Positions 49,677 to 58,346 are shown, counted from the first letter of the stretch. The stretch: DNA of 64,000 nt from Clostridiales bacterium (GCA_022508375.1 JAFLVJ010000002.1:40323-104322); one strand, 5' to 3'. The notes: generated by a model not told the origin, from the sequence alone. Program-made: numbers and translations.

Positions 49677-51635
49677 CTATTGTATGTGCGATACGATGTA
49701 GTTGCTGAACTCCAACGCCGAACAGCAACCTTGCGACTGCAAATCGAACTCCACGCCGTAGGCTTTTTTCAATTCCACAAGCAACGTACAGTAATCCAGA
49801 CTTGTCCCGCCCAGTTCGAATACGAAATGCGCGTTGTCGGATATTTCGCTTACGTCCTTATTAAGGATGTCCGCCATTATTTTCTTTACTTCGTCGCACG
49901 TTTCACGCGATAGCAACGTTTCGTCGGCAAACCGCTCCACGTTAAGCTCGCTAAACGGAATTAGCGTTACTTGGTTGTTTTCTATTTGTTTGAGCAATGC
50001 TCTGCGACTGACCTTGATTGCGTTGGGGTTGCATATGCGTTCACGGGATACGAATACGTTATCCACGTGATAACCTAACGCGGCAAGCCGTTCGAGGTTG
50101 CTCTTGACGTCGTTGACGATTTTCTTTAAACGTACGCCGCGAAACTCCTCTACTTCCACCACCAAGCAAAGCTTTTGGTTGCCCTCGATTTCCAAGCCCA
50201 ATACCGAGTATCTCTCGACAGTATCAAGCTTGAGCTCCTTTTCCACAAGGTCGGGGTTAATCTTTTCGCCGTTAACGCCGATAAACACTTCGTCACGTCT
50301 GCCGTCAACGTAGTAGTAACCCTTGGCGTCGCTGTGCGCTATATCCCTGGTGTTGTACCATTCGTCGTGATTTGTCTCAACGTATCCGTCGGCGGTAGTT
50401 ATACGCGAAGATAAGGATTGCCCCTTTACGTACAACACGTCGTCGTCAATCCTGTACTGCACCGAACGAAATGGCTTACCCACGCTTGCAAGCATGCGGA
50501 ACTTGGGGCGCGTGCGCAGTTCGACTGATGTGATACCTATTTCCGTTGCGCCGTATCCGTTAAACAGCGGATACCCCAGCGCGTTGATAAGCTTCAGCGC
50601 GTCGTATGACACGTAGCTTCCGCCGGAAATCATAAATTTGACAGAGGGTCCGAACGTCTTGTCCTGAACTTCGGCAAACAGACGTTTAGCATGCTTCAGC
50701 CCAAGTGCGGGGCATAAGTTTTGCATAGCAAGACTTAGCTTTACCCCTTTGGCGAATTTCTTTTGTGTTTTTTCATCCATTGCGCCGACCTGCTTGGTAA
50801 TCTCGCGATGCAGCGAGTGCCACAGCAGCGGTACGGCGAAAATATGAGTCACTTCGTGCTTTTTGACTGTTTTGAGTACGGTATTGCTGGAGTAATCGGT
50901 TAAAAACACAAACGTACGTCCGAACGTCGCAAACCAAAAATACGTTGCAATAAGCCCGAATATGTGATAAAACGGCAAAAAAGCCAACAGCTTCAAGCGA
51001 CCTTTATAGTGCGATTTTATCATTCTGTTTTGCGCTATTATACTCTTTGCGTTGAGTATCTGGTGGCAAAATTCCTTACCGGTATATGCGCAGACCTTTA
51101 CGTTAAGACTTGTAGCCGTTGATGTTAACGCAATTTCGTTTGCCCACTGTGTAGGCTTGTACTCCTGCTCGGCAATAACGGAGGAGGAAATTCCCACACC
51201 GCTTTCCACCGAGACGACAGTTGCGCCCAGTTGCGTATTGGCACGCGACTCGTCGGTAACGATAACGCTGCAATCCGTCATGGTAAGCACTTTTTGATTG
51301 ACCGCAAGCGGCAAGCGTACGTTTAGTAGCAGAGGCTTGTATCCAAGCATCAGCAAAGCCCAAAACGTAGCAACCCAATTAACGCAATTTTCCATGTACA
51401 GTCCGACGTAGCTGTTAGGTGTTGCCTGTATTTGCCCGCTAAGATGCGTTGCCATCTTGCGCGCGTACGGCTTGAAATCGGCATACTTTACTTCGGCAAT
51501 CTTGAAGTTGCTCAAATACTCGCAAAAAACACGGTCGCCTTGGTTGTGTATGACGTCGAAAAGGGACTCAAATGTGAAATTCGAGTGGACGATTTCGTTG
51601 TTTTTTTGCTTGACGTATTTGGTTTTGTTTTCCAT
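49677..51635 (-). CDS. AMP-ligase-like enzyme fused to a C-terminal acyl carrier domain
   Basis: A 652-residue protein: residues 1-560 follow the ANL fold (ESLFDVIHNQGDRVF, SYVGLYMENCVNWVATFWALLMLGYKPLLLNVRL, FNGYGATEIGITS A5, YNTRDIAHSDAKGYYYVDGRRDEVFIGVNGEKINPDLVE). The ATP-binding A3 loop, normally TSGTTGxPKG, is degraded to LTSTATSLNVKVCAYTG. Residues about 580-652 form an ACP (FVFELGGTSLDYCTLLVELKKAYGV, Ser in GGTS). So it may act on an already activated chain, or be an unusual ligase; the carrier domain is intact. First gene of the five-gene operon; promoter at 51714-51742. Confidence 0.8.
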   Translation of the reverse strand: MENKTKYVKQKNNEIVHSNFTFESLFDVIHNQGDRVFCEYLSNFKIAEVKYADFKPYARKMATHLSGQIQATPNSYVGLYMENCVNWVATFWALLMLGYKPLLLNVRLPLAVNQKVLTMTDCSVIVTDESRANTQLGATVVSVESGVGISSSVIAEQEYKPTQWANEIALTSTATSLNVKVCAYTGKEFCHQILNAKSIIAQNRMIKSHYKGRLKLLAFLPFYHIFGLIATYFWFATFGRTFVFLTDYSSNTVLKTVKKHEVTHIFAVPLLWHSLHREITKQVGAMDEKTQKKFAKGVKLSLAMQNLCPALGLKHAKRLFAEVQDKTFGPSVKFMISGGSYVSYDALKLINALGYPLFNGYGATEIGITSVELRTRPKFRMLASVGKPFRSVQYRIDDDVLYVKGQSLSSRITTADGYVETNHDEWYNTRDIAHSDAKGYYYVDGRRDEVFIGVNGEKINPDLVEKELKLDTVERYSVLGLEIEGNQKLCLVVEVEEFRGVRLKKIVNDVKSNLERLAALGYHVDNVFVSRERICNPNAIKVSRRALLKQIENNQVTLIPFSELNVERFADETLLSRETCDEVKKIMADILNKDVSEISDNAHFVFELGGTSLDYCTLLVELKKAYGVEFDLQSQGCCSALEFSNYIVSHIQ

Positions 51636-51713
51636 AAGTTAACTACAATCCTCGTTCGTGATTTGCCGCTTAATACCCGAAAAAAGCGCAAAATTTCAGT
51701 CTAATTCCAGTTT

Positions 51714-51742
51714 ATTATATCAACAAATATGACATTTTTCAA
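51714..51742 (-). promoter_or_regulatory. Predicted sigma-A promoter of the five-gene acyl operon
   Basis: Minus strand: TTGAAA (51737-51742), 17-bp spacer, perfect TATAAT (51714-51719); leader about 75 nt. Confidence 0.65.
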
Positions 51743-51892
51743 CAATATAATATAAATTTTTTATATTTATACTATTTTATCCCTCAGTATTATCTCGGTA
51801 TTTTTTTTATGTGTTTTTGTCGAAGTAGCTGTAAAAAAATGCGAAATTGTCGCAAAATATTATGTTTTTGCCGTTAACCTTGCAATTTTATC

Positions 51893-51921
51893 TTGATTTT
51901 AATGCGAAAACAGGCTATAAT
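51893..51921 (+). promoter_or_regulatory. Predicted sigma-A promoter of the epimerase-EFR1 operon
   Basis: TTGATT (51893-51898), 17-bp spacer, perfect TATAAT (51916-51921). Confidence 0.7.
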
Positions 51922-51987
51922 TATTATTTAGTCATATATATTGACCGTGACAAACATTACAGCTACAAAACCGCAAGGAGAGTACAT

Positions 51988-53526
51988 ATGAAAGTCGCAA
52001 TCACCGGCGTCACCGGGAATATGGGAATTCAGGTTCTCAAGGAACTGCTGAAGATTGACCAAATCGAACTGTTGAAGTTACTCGTTTTTCAAAAGGAAAA
52101 ACGCATAAAGGAAATAAAGAAAATTTGTAAAGGACAAATGCATCGCATTGAGTTGGTGTACGGCGAACTCAACCGTCGCGACGTGTGCGATAAGCTTGTT
52201 GCCGATGTGGACTACGTAATAGGTCTTGCTGCAGTTATACCGCCTCACAGCGATCAACACCCGCAAAAGGCCATCGACTGCAACGAAAAGGGCGTATCCT
52301 GCCTTGTATCCGCAATTGAGGCGTTGCCCAAACAACCCAAGTATATACACATATCTACGGTGGCATTGTACGGCAACCGCAACAGTAAGCATATGTGGGC
52401 AAGAGTGGGCGATCCACTGTTGATTAGTCCGTTCGACATTTACTCGCTGACTAAGATGCGCGGAGAGTTTCGCGTGTTGGAAAGCAACATACAGTACAAG
52501 GCAGTCCTTCGTCAGACTGCAATGCTACACAGTAACATGCTTTCAGACAACATGAACGACGGACTTATGTTCCACACCTGCTTTAACGCACCCCTTGAGT
52601 GGGCGACGGCAGAGGACTCGGGACTGCTCATTGCCAACATCATAAAAGCCGACATTGAAAACGAAACTTACCTTAAGGAAAAGTTTTGGAACAAGTGCTT
52701 CAACATAGGCGGCGGACTCGTCAACTGCGTGACCGGATACGACGTACTAAACGACGGATTTGAAATTATCGGCGGAACCGTGAAACACTTTTTCGATCCC
52801 AATTTCAACGCTATCCGTAACTTCCACGGCGTGTGGTTTTACGACAGCAAGGACTTGGACGACCTATTCCACTACCAACGTCAAAGCACGGCGGATTTTT
52901 GGGCGCAGTTCAAGCGCGAGCACGGCATACTCAAGGCGGGTAAAATCGTTCCCAAAAAACTCATTAAAAAGCTTGCCATAGAACGTCTGTGTAAGGACCC
53001 CAACAGTCCAAGATATTGGCGCAACCACAACGACGAAGCGCGTATGCTTGCCTACTTTAACGGAACGGATAAATTCGACGCAATCAGCAAAAAATGGTCG
53101 GATTTCCCGCTTATCAACGAGGGTAAGGACGAACAGGGCAATCCCATTGACTACGCCCAGCTTAAAAACCGCGAAACAGCGCCGATGATTGACCTTGGTT
53201 ACAATCCCGACAAGCCTATCGGTTACGAAGAACTTGCGAAAATCGCCGAAATGCACGGCGGCAGGCTGATATCCAAAAAAGGGGGCTTGTACGACAAGCT
53301 GGAATGGGAAAACAGCGACGGACAACGCTTTATCGCGCGCGGATACACGGTTGTATGCGGTCATTGGTGGAATCCAAGTTACACAAGCTACTGTTGGGAT
53401 TTCGACCGTCTGGCTAAAAAGGACGCAATTTACGCCCAAATCTGGTATGACAGCCACGACGAGAACGAAGACCTGTTCTACTACCTTGACGAAAACTTTG
53501 TTGCTCAATATAGGAAGATAAAATGA
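51988..53526 (+). CDS. NAD-dependent epimerase/dehydratase (extended SDR) with C-terminal domain
   Basis: A 512-residue protein. Residues 1-300 form an extended SDR: MKVAITGVTGNMGIQVLKELL (Rossmann, GxxGxxG), VDYVIGLAAVIPPHSDQHPQKAIDCNEKGV, HISTVALYGNRNSKHMW, and the active-site YSLTKMRGE (YxxxK). The 200-residue C-terminal part (VKHFFDPNFNAIRNFHGVWFYDSKDLDDLFHYQRQSTADFW...) is family-specific and of unknown role. AAGGAG precedes ATG 51988; the longer open frame upstream is not coding. It likely oxidises or reduces a lipid or sugar intermediate, and is divergent from the acyl operon. Exact substrate unknown. Confidence 0.8.
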   Translation: MKVAITGVTGNMGIQVLKELLKIDQIELLKLLVFQKEKRIKEIKKICKGQMHRIELVYGELNRRDVCDKLVADVDYVIGLAAVIPPHSDQHPQKAIDCNEKGVSCLVSAIEALPKQPKYIHISTVALYGNRNSKHMWARVGDPLLISPFDIYSLTKMRGEFRVLESNIQYKAVLRQTAMLHSNMLSDNMNDGLMFHTCFNAPLEWATAEDSGLLIANIIKADIENETYLKEKFWNKCFNIGGGLVNCVTGYDVLNDGFEIIGGTVKHFFDPNFNAIRNFHGVWFYDSKDLDDLFHYQRQSTADFWAQFKREHGILKAGKIVPKKLIKKLAIERLCKDPNSPRYWRNHNDEARMLAYFNGTDKFDAISKKWSDFPLINEGKDEQGNPIDYAQLKNRETAPMIDLGYNPDKPIGYEELAKIAEMHGGRLISKKGGLYDKLEWENSDGQRFIARGYTVVCGHWWNPSYTSYCWDFDRLAKKDAIYAQIWYDSHDENEDLFYYLDENFVAQYRKIK

Positions 53527-54422
53527 AAGTTTTGATTATATACTTTTCGGGAACCGGAAACACCTTAAAAGTTGCCGAAAAATACGCGGATAGCTTTCGT
53601 GAACTGGGACATGACGCCCTTGTCGTGTCCATCGACGGCCTACCGCGAAATAAGGAACTGACGGATGAATTTATTGCTAAAATTGCCGAGGCGGACTTAG
53701 TCGGTTTCGGCTACCCCGTCCACGCATTCAACGCGCCTTCGGTCATGCTGAAGCTGGCGAAGTTCCTGCCTAAGCAACCTAGCGCTAAACGCGCCTTTAT
53801 ATTCAATACGTCGGGCGAACCGCTAAAGCTCAACAATATATCCTCAATTAAACTGGGTCGCATGCTCAAGCGTCGCAGATTTAACGTATTCAGCGAATAC
53901 CACTACTGTATGCCCTACAATATCATCTTCCGTCACAATGACGAAATGGCATACAAAATGTGGCATACCTGCGAGCAGCTCATTCCCATTGACGTTAAGG
54001 AAATTGCGGAAAATAAAGCTCACACGTTAAAACGCGTATTTTGCGGCGGATTCGTTGCATGGATAATGCGTTGCGAACACTGGGGAGTACGCATCAACGG
54101 CAGACATTACAAAGTTAAAAAAGAGTGCATACATTGCCAAAAGTGTTTGCAGGTTTGCCCCACAAACAACATTACCGTAAAGAGTAACGGCAAGTTGAAG
54201 TTCGGCGGAAACTGTCTGATGTGTATGCGTTGTGCTCAGCTTTGTCCCAAGGACGCAATAAAAACAGGTTGGTTCAACCATTGGAAGGTCAACGGCGCTT
54301 ACACCTTCGAAAAGCCTGTTACCGCTCAGCAACAAAAGTACAACAAGATGCTAACCAACGCCTACGACAAATACTTTACCGAGTGTGACGAACGCATTTC
54401 AAACGCGCAAAAACACAGTTAA
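53523..54422 (+). CDS. EFR1-family flavodoxin-ferredoxin protein
   Basis: A 299-residue electron carrier. The N-terminus is a flavodoxin-like domain (MKVLIIYFSGTGNTLKVAEKYADSF, FMN-binding SGTGNT), the C-terminus a 2x[4Fe-4S] ferredoxin (CIHCQKCLQVCP and CLMCMRCAQLCP). This is the EFR1 architecture common in anaerobes. It overlaps the epimerase gene by 4 nt (ATGA) and so is co-translated with it. It could deliver electrons to a reductive step in the same lipid pathway. It ends at a strong terminator. Confidence 0.9.
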   Translation: MKVLIIYFSGTGNTLKVAEKYADSFRELGHDALVVSIDGLPRNKELTDEFIAKIAEADLVGFGYPVHAFNAPSVMLKLAKFLPKQPSAKRAFIFNTSGEPLKLNNISSIKLGRMLKRRRFNVFSEYHYCMPYNIIFRHNDEMAYKMWHTCEQLIPIDVKEIAENKAHTLKRVFCGGFVAWIMRCEHWGVRINGRHYKVKKECIHCQKCLQVCPTNNITVKSNGKLKFGGNCLMCMRCAQLCPKDAIKTGWFNHWKVNGAYTFEKPVTAQQQKYNKMLTNAYDKYFTECDERISNAQKHS

Positions 54423-54460
54423 AGCGTACAACTTAGCAACTTAAACATTTAAACATAACC

Positions 54461-54496
54461 AAAAAGACGCTTGATTTACCAAGCGTCTTTTTTTTC
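54461..54496 (+). terminator. Terminator between the EFR1 gene and dnaA
   Basis: AAAAAGACGCTTG / CAAGCGTCTTTTT with a six-base loop; U-runs on both strands, so it also serves dnaA from the other side. Confidence 0.88.
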
Positions 54497-54511
54497 TTTT
54501 AATGTATGATT

Positions 54512-55882
54512 TTATCTATTATATATCTTATCTCTTATATCTTTGACTTGAGCTGCCGTTACGTCGTTGGTTTTGATTTCTTCGCTGATTTTGTCACGTG
54601 CGTGCATAACCGTTGTGTGGTCTCGCCCGCCGAAGAATTCGCCGATTGTAGCTAGCGGCATGCTTTGTCCCAAGATATCACAAATCAAATAAATACATAT
54701 CTGGCGCGGAACGACAATCTCTTTGTTTTTCTTCTTGCCTATCAAGTCTTCCTTCTTCACGTGAAAATACTCACAACCTGCATTTACAATGTGGTCAATC
54801 GTGATTATATCGTTGCTGGAATCGGCATAGTCGCGCAAAGCGTCGTTTACAATGTTCAAGTCGTTGGGGTCACCGCCCACAAGCGTTGAGTAGCTGATGA
54901 TGCGGTTGAGCATACCTTCCATTTCACGGATGTTGTTGGTTATCTTTTCCGCAATAAGACTAAGCACCTTGATGTTAAGAGTGTAGCCCTTGTTGTTACA
55001 CTTCTTTTGCAGTATGGCAATACGTGTTTCAAGGTCGGGCGCCTGAATATCCGCAATGATACCCATACCGAAACGCGTCTTCAACCTGTCTTCGATCTTG
55101 ATTTCCTTGGGTGGACGGTCGCTACTCAGTATTATCTGCTTGTTGGCAAGATACAACGCGTTAAACGTATGGAACATTTCCTCCTGCGAACTTTCCTTGC
55201 CCGCCAAGAACTGTACGTCGTCCATCATGAGTACGTCCAACTTGCGGTACTTATCGCGGAAGTTCTTCATTGAACTGCTGTCGTTACTCGTATCCCTGAC
55301 CGACTCGATAAATTCGTTTACGAACTGGTCGCACGCTACGTACATTATCTTTTTGTCGGGGAAAGCGCGTTGAATGTGATTGCCTATCGCGTGCATAAGG
55401 TGCGTCTTGCCCAGTCCGACACCACCCCACAAATACACGGGGTTATACTTGGTGCCCGGGTTATCAGCAACGGCTCTTGCCACCGCCTCGGCGTATTCGT
55501 TGGATTTACCTATGACGAAGTTTTCGAAGGTGTACTGCGAAACAAAGCTGACCTTCTCCTCCGTGTCGGAAACGTAACTGGCGGTAACGGGTATATCTAC
55601 CTCCTGCTGTACGTTGCCCAGATGAGGCAAATCCTCCTCGGTAATGATTTCCACATCGATTATCGAAGGGAAAACTATATTGGTACAGGACTTGAGAATG
55701 CCCTTATAGTTGTTATCGACAATATTTTTGATTGCACGGTTGACGGTAAGCAAAATAAGCCTGTCTTTGTAAATTCCGACAGGTTGCAAGCTGTTGATAT
55801 ACAGGTCGTACGCCAACGTTGACGGCGTTTTTGCCTCCGCCTCCAACAATATATTGTTCCAAATCTGATTTATCTTTAACAT
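54512..55882 (-). CDS. dnaA: Chromosomal replication initiator protein DnaA
   Basis: Initiator ATPase that unwinds oriC. The 456-residue protein has domain I (1-80, NNILLEAEAKTPSTLAYDLYI), a linker, AAA+ domain III with YLWGGVGLGKTHLMHAIGN (Walker A 153-160), LMMDDVQFLAGK (Walker B), SSDRPPKEI, and domain IV with DILGQSMPLATIGEFFGGRDHTTVMHARDKI (DnaA-box binding). No Shine-Dalgarno is present; TTGATT-17 bp-TACAAT ends 6 nt before the ATG, implying a leaderless message. Unlike the usual dnaA-dnaN pair, dnaN is 3.7 kb away here. Confidence 0.98.
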   Translation of the reverse strand: MLKINQIWNNILLEAEAKTPSTLAYDLYINSLQPVGIYKDRLILLTVNRAIKNIVDNNYKGILKSCTNIVFPSIIDVEIITEEDLPHLGNVQQEVDIPVTASYVSDTEEKVSFVSQYTFENFVIGKSNEYAEAVARAVADNPGTKYNPVYLWGGVGLGKTHLMHAIGNHIQRAFPDKKIMYVACDQFVNEFIESVRDTSNDSSSMKNFRDKYRKLDVLMMDDVQFLAGKESSQEEMFHTFNALYLANKQIILSSDRPPKEIKIEDRLKTRFGMGIIADIQAPDLETRIAILQKKCNNKGYTLNIKVLSLIAEKITNNIREMEGMLNRIISYSTLVGGDPNDLNIVNDALRDYADSSNDIITIDHIVNAGCEYFHVKKEDLIGKKKNKEIVVPRQICIYLICDILGQSMPLATIGEFFGGRDHTTVMHARDKISEEIKTNDVTAAQVKDIRDKIYNR

Positions 55883-55888
55883 GCCTAT

Positions 55889-55917
55889 ATTGTACCAAAA
55901 ACACCCATGAAAATCAA
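55889..55917 (-). promoter_or_regulatory. Predicted promoter giving a leaderless dnaA mRNA
   Basis: Minus strand: TTGATT (55912-55917), 17-bp spacer, TACAAT (55889-55894), six bases, then ATG 55882. Confidence 0.6.
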
Positions 55918-55933
55918 GTTATTTTTATGCCTT

Positions 55934-56001
55934 GTGTCCTCGCCAAATCGGCCCGCTCGCCACGGTGACTTGTAGGGGAGTGTTTGCGCCTTTCGGCGAA
56001 T
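55934..56001. repeat. Short repeat family 2, copy 1
   Basis: TGTCCTCGCC.AATCGGCCCGCTCGCC.CGGTG...GCGCCTTTCGGCGAATA. It aligns with copies at 58282, 59064 and 60885; ends in a GCC...GGC hairpin. It lies between dnaA and the nitroreductase gene. Confidence 0.7.
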
Positions 56002-56015
56002 AGTTTGAAATATCT

Positions 56016-56756
56016 CTATAGTTTATTTATAGTATAAGTTGCCGTTAGTACGCTCTTTTTGCTATCGGTATCTGTGTGAAGTGTCCTTTCAAAGGTATAT
56101 CCTTCGCTTTCCAGTGCTACATCAAGGAAACACAGGAAAATACCGATATCTACCTTGTTCCAATGCTTGAACAACACGTTGGACAGCAGGGGTGTTTTGC
56201 CCTTTTCGCGGTAAACCTTCAACGTGTTGCCCTCCTGCTCCACCTTCCAAGGCTGACTGTTAACTGCGCTGGGCGCTATACGGACTATTTCCGCCAGTTT
56301 GACGTCCTCGATTCCTTTCCATATATCCGCAATATCCTTGCGTTTAACTTCGTCATTGCTTGTGCGGAAATCGTCCTCGTTACACTTGCCGAACGCAAGC
56401 ATTATCGCATACTTCAAGCCGTTCTTTTCCGTTTGTTCCACCTTGCCCATGCCGTACCAACACACGCCGATATTGAGCGTTGCAAGGTACAAATCCCACT
56501 GCTCCAGCATATATCCGACGTTTGCCAACCACAAATTCGCCTCCTCGCTATAGACTATAAGGCAATATTCGGCGTTGAACTTGCAATTTGTTTCGCTACA
56601 CGAAACAACGTCGTATTCCACCTTTATTTCGGGCACCAACGGTTTCAGCTGTTGCAAGTAGCCTGTTACAGAGGTCAATTCCTCTTGTGACAGCTTTGCT
56701 TCACTGTACTTGCGCATAGATTTACGTTTATACACAGCTTGTAATAATTCTTTCAT
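56016..56756 (-). CDS. Nitroreductase-family protein
   Basis: A 246-residue FMN-dependent nitroreductase-fold protein, probably NAD(P)H-dependent. It begins MKELLQAVYKRKSMRKYSEAKLSQEEL, the RRS(M/I)RxF-type N-terminal FMN contact. A Clostridial two-half architecture is seen: NVGYMLEQWDLYLATLNIGVCWYGMGKVEQ and IVRIAPSAVNSQPWKVEQEGNTLKVYREKGK (the APSAxNxQPW motif), then HWNKVDIGIFLCFLDVALES. AAAAGGAG precedes ATG 56756. It lies between dnaA and a PnuC-like gene. Its substrate may be a quinone, flavin or nitro compound; unknown. Confidence 0.85.
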   Translation of the reverse strand: MKELLQAVYKRKSMRKYSEAKLSQEELTSVTGYLQQLKPLVPEIKVEYDVVSCSETNCKFNAEYCLIVYSEEANLWLANVGYMLEQWDLYLATLNIGVCWYGMGKVEQTEKNGLKYAIMLAFGKCNEDDFRTSNDEVKRKDIADIWKGIEDVKLAEIVRIAPSAVNSQPWKVEQEGNTLKVYREKGKTPLLSNVLFKHWNKVDIGIFLCFLDVALESEGYTFERTLHTDTDSKKSVLTATYTINKL

Positions 56757-56810
56757 AACTCTCCTTTTTCAACAAATTTACTGATTTATTTATACTTTTT
56801 TGCAGTTAAC

Positions 56811-56844
56811 ACAAATGCGGTTAAACCAATCTAACCGCATTTGT
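56811..56844 (-). terminator. Terminator of the PnuC-like gene
   Basis: ACAAATGCGGTTA / TAACCGCATTTGT, a 13-bp perfect stem with eight-base loop. The T-run is short (TTTGTGTT), so it may be an RNA processing stem rather than a classical terminator. Confidence 0.55.
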
Positions 56845-56913
56845 AAAAACTTTATATCATTGTACCGAAAGTTACTTAAACTAACCTATATATGGTGACA
56901 TAGCCTACAGGCT

Positions 56914-58251
56914 TTACTCATTGTTACTCCCGACACCGTCGAGTTGCGCCTCCGCAACACTAGCGGTACCGATTGGAGAGGAGTTTACTTCCTTTTGACG
57001 TTTTATATATTGCGTCCACTTGATGTAACCGTAGGTGGTATTAGTCAGATATCCTGCTTTTAATATAAGCAAAATCCACTGTCCTGCAATGATGTTTATT
57101 ACCGTTTCCAGTATTGCCACAATATACCAAGCTATCCACTGCTCTCGGTATCTGAACAGTATAAGCAAACCGTTGGCTATTCCCACCGCAGACGCACACG
57201 CGTCAATGTAACAAACTATGTTTTTAAGAGTAACGTTTGTTGCAAATATTCCTCCGTCCACTTCAATAAGCGTCAGCAAATATCCTACGCCCACAGTCCA
57301 CACCGCAATTGCTGTAATAATTATCACGTCCTGCCACGGAGTGAGTTTCTTGACGATTGTAAGCTCTTCCTTTTGTTTGTCGGGATGTCTGTGCCACATG
57401 ACGAAACTGATAATGTCGCACGGAATCCAAAACAGTAGCGTCACTGCCATCGTCGCAAAGCGGTACAAGCAGAAAATACACACCAGTATTTCCACTATTT
57501 CCACGCCTAACGATACAACAAAGTTCCATTTGCTTTGCTTGGATATAAGTAGTTCGCAGGCAATATTGAGAATAACGTCCAACACGTACAGTACCGTTAT
57601 CCAACCGACCGCCACAAGGAAGGAGTTTTCTTTCAGTTTGTACGTTAACGGTGTATTTGACTCAAATTGTTCCAAATCAAGCGTTATTGCCGTCGATTCA
57701 TATAACACCTGATTGTTTTCCGTGTTTACAACGGACACGACAAGTTGACAATCCTGCTCATCGTCACCGTCGAAGTAACATTCGAAGGATATTTCCGCGT
57801 GAGTAATGTCAATTGGCGTGTATTGATCGGTCTTTTTGTTGTAGGTTGCAAGCTTTAACGTAAGCGAATCTTCATCTTCGGGATCGACGGTATGCTCGCC
57901 GTAGCCTACAAGCTCAGACATTTTATACTTCTTTTCTTGCTTTTTACCTCTCCCGTCCAACAGCACTTCACCGTTTTCGTCCAATTGCGAAATCGTTACG
58001 TTTACTATGACGTACTCGCCCGTAGTGCCTGTGAAATTCAGTTCGTATATATCACTCTCACCGCCCTGTACCTGCACGAAACTGCTGTTATCCAGTGTTA
58101 CCGTGTAAGTAGGCTCGTCCGTTTCGGGAAAAATAAACGCAAATACAATCGCCAGAATCAATATACTGAAAAACCATATTTTTTCGTAGGTGGTAAAGTA
58201 TTTCCACAAATCTACACATCTTTGCTTAAAACTTTTCTTTTGTTGCTCCAT
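56914..58251 (-). CDS. Membrane protein with PnuC-like C-terminal domain and extracellular N-terminal domain
   Basis: A 445-residue protein. One membrane segment near residue 25-40 (IWFFSILILAIVFAFIF) is followed by a soluble beta-rich region (about 45-215; TYTVTLDNSSFVQVQGGESDIYELNFTG), then at least six membrane segments. The last part (LLILFRYREQWIAWYIVAILETVINIIAGQW, then YLTNTTYGYIKWTQYIKRQKE) resembles PnuC-type vitamin transporters with the WxxW and Y.N..YGY..W features. If correct it imports nicotinamide riboside or a similar vitamin. The N-terminal insert is not known in PnuC. AAGGATG precedes the start. Confidence in the transporter role is moderate. Confidence 0.6.
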   Translation of the reverse strand: MEQQKKSFKQRCVDLWKYFTTYEKIWFFSILILAIVFAFIFPETDEPTYTVTLDNSSFVQVQGGESDIYELNFTGTTGEYVIVNVTISQLDENGEVLLDGRGKKQEKKYKMSELVGYGEHTVDPEDEDSLTLKLATYNKKTDQYTPIDITHAEISFECYFDGDDEQDCQLVVSVVNTENNQVLYESTAITLDLEQFESNTPLTYKLKENSFLVAVGWITVLYVLDVILNIACELLISKQSKWNFVVSLGVEIVEILVCIFCLYRFATMAVTLLFWIPCDIISFVMWHRHPDKQKEELTIVKKLTPWQDVIIITAIAVWTVGVGYLLTLIEVDGGIFATNVTLKNIVCYIDACASAVGIANGLLILFRYREQWIAWYIVAILETVINIIAGQWILLILKAGYLTNTTYGYIKWTQYIKRQKEVNSSPIGTASVAEAQLDGVGSNNE

Positions 58252-58281
58252 TGGTAGAACATCCTTTTTTTTCTTTTTTTT

Positions 58282-58346
58282 CGCTCACGCCGCTTGGGCG
58301 CACCTCGCCGGTGGGGCGTACAGGAAATGCGTACGACTATCGGCGA
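58282..58346. repeat. Short repeat family 2, copy 2 (divergent)
   Basis: CACGCCGC.TGGGCGCACCTCGCCGGTGGGGCGTACAGG...CTATCGGCGA. It lies between the PnuC-like gene and the rubrerythrin gene, and matches copy 3 in the CACCTCGCCGGTG core. Confidence 0.65.

Larger units (their letters stand above)
51636..51987. other. Divergent regulatory region between the acyl operon and the epimerase operon
   Basis: About 350 bp without genes. It holds two opposite sigma-A promoters (51714-51742 minus and 51893-51921 plus). The middle is very A+T-rich (around 51715-51800). No palindromic operator of note was seen. Confidence 0.6.

Noticed and set aside
51847..51987. N-terminal extension of the epimerase frame
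   Set aside because: The extension contains the promoter (TTGATT-17-TATAAT) and no domain; AAGGAG and the Rossmann start fix ATG 51988.
56076..56690. A 204-codon plus-strand open frame opposite the nitroreductase gene
   Set aside because: Antisense to a well-supported gene; composition is that of a mirror frame.
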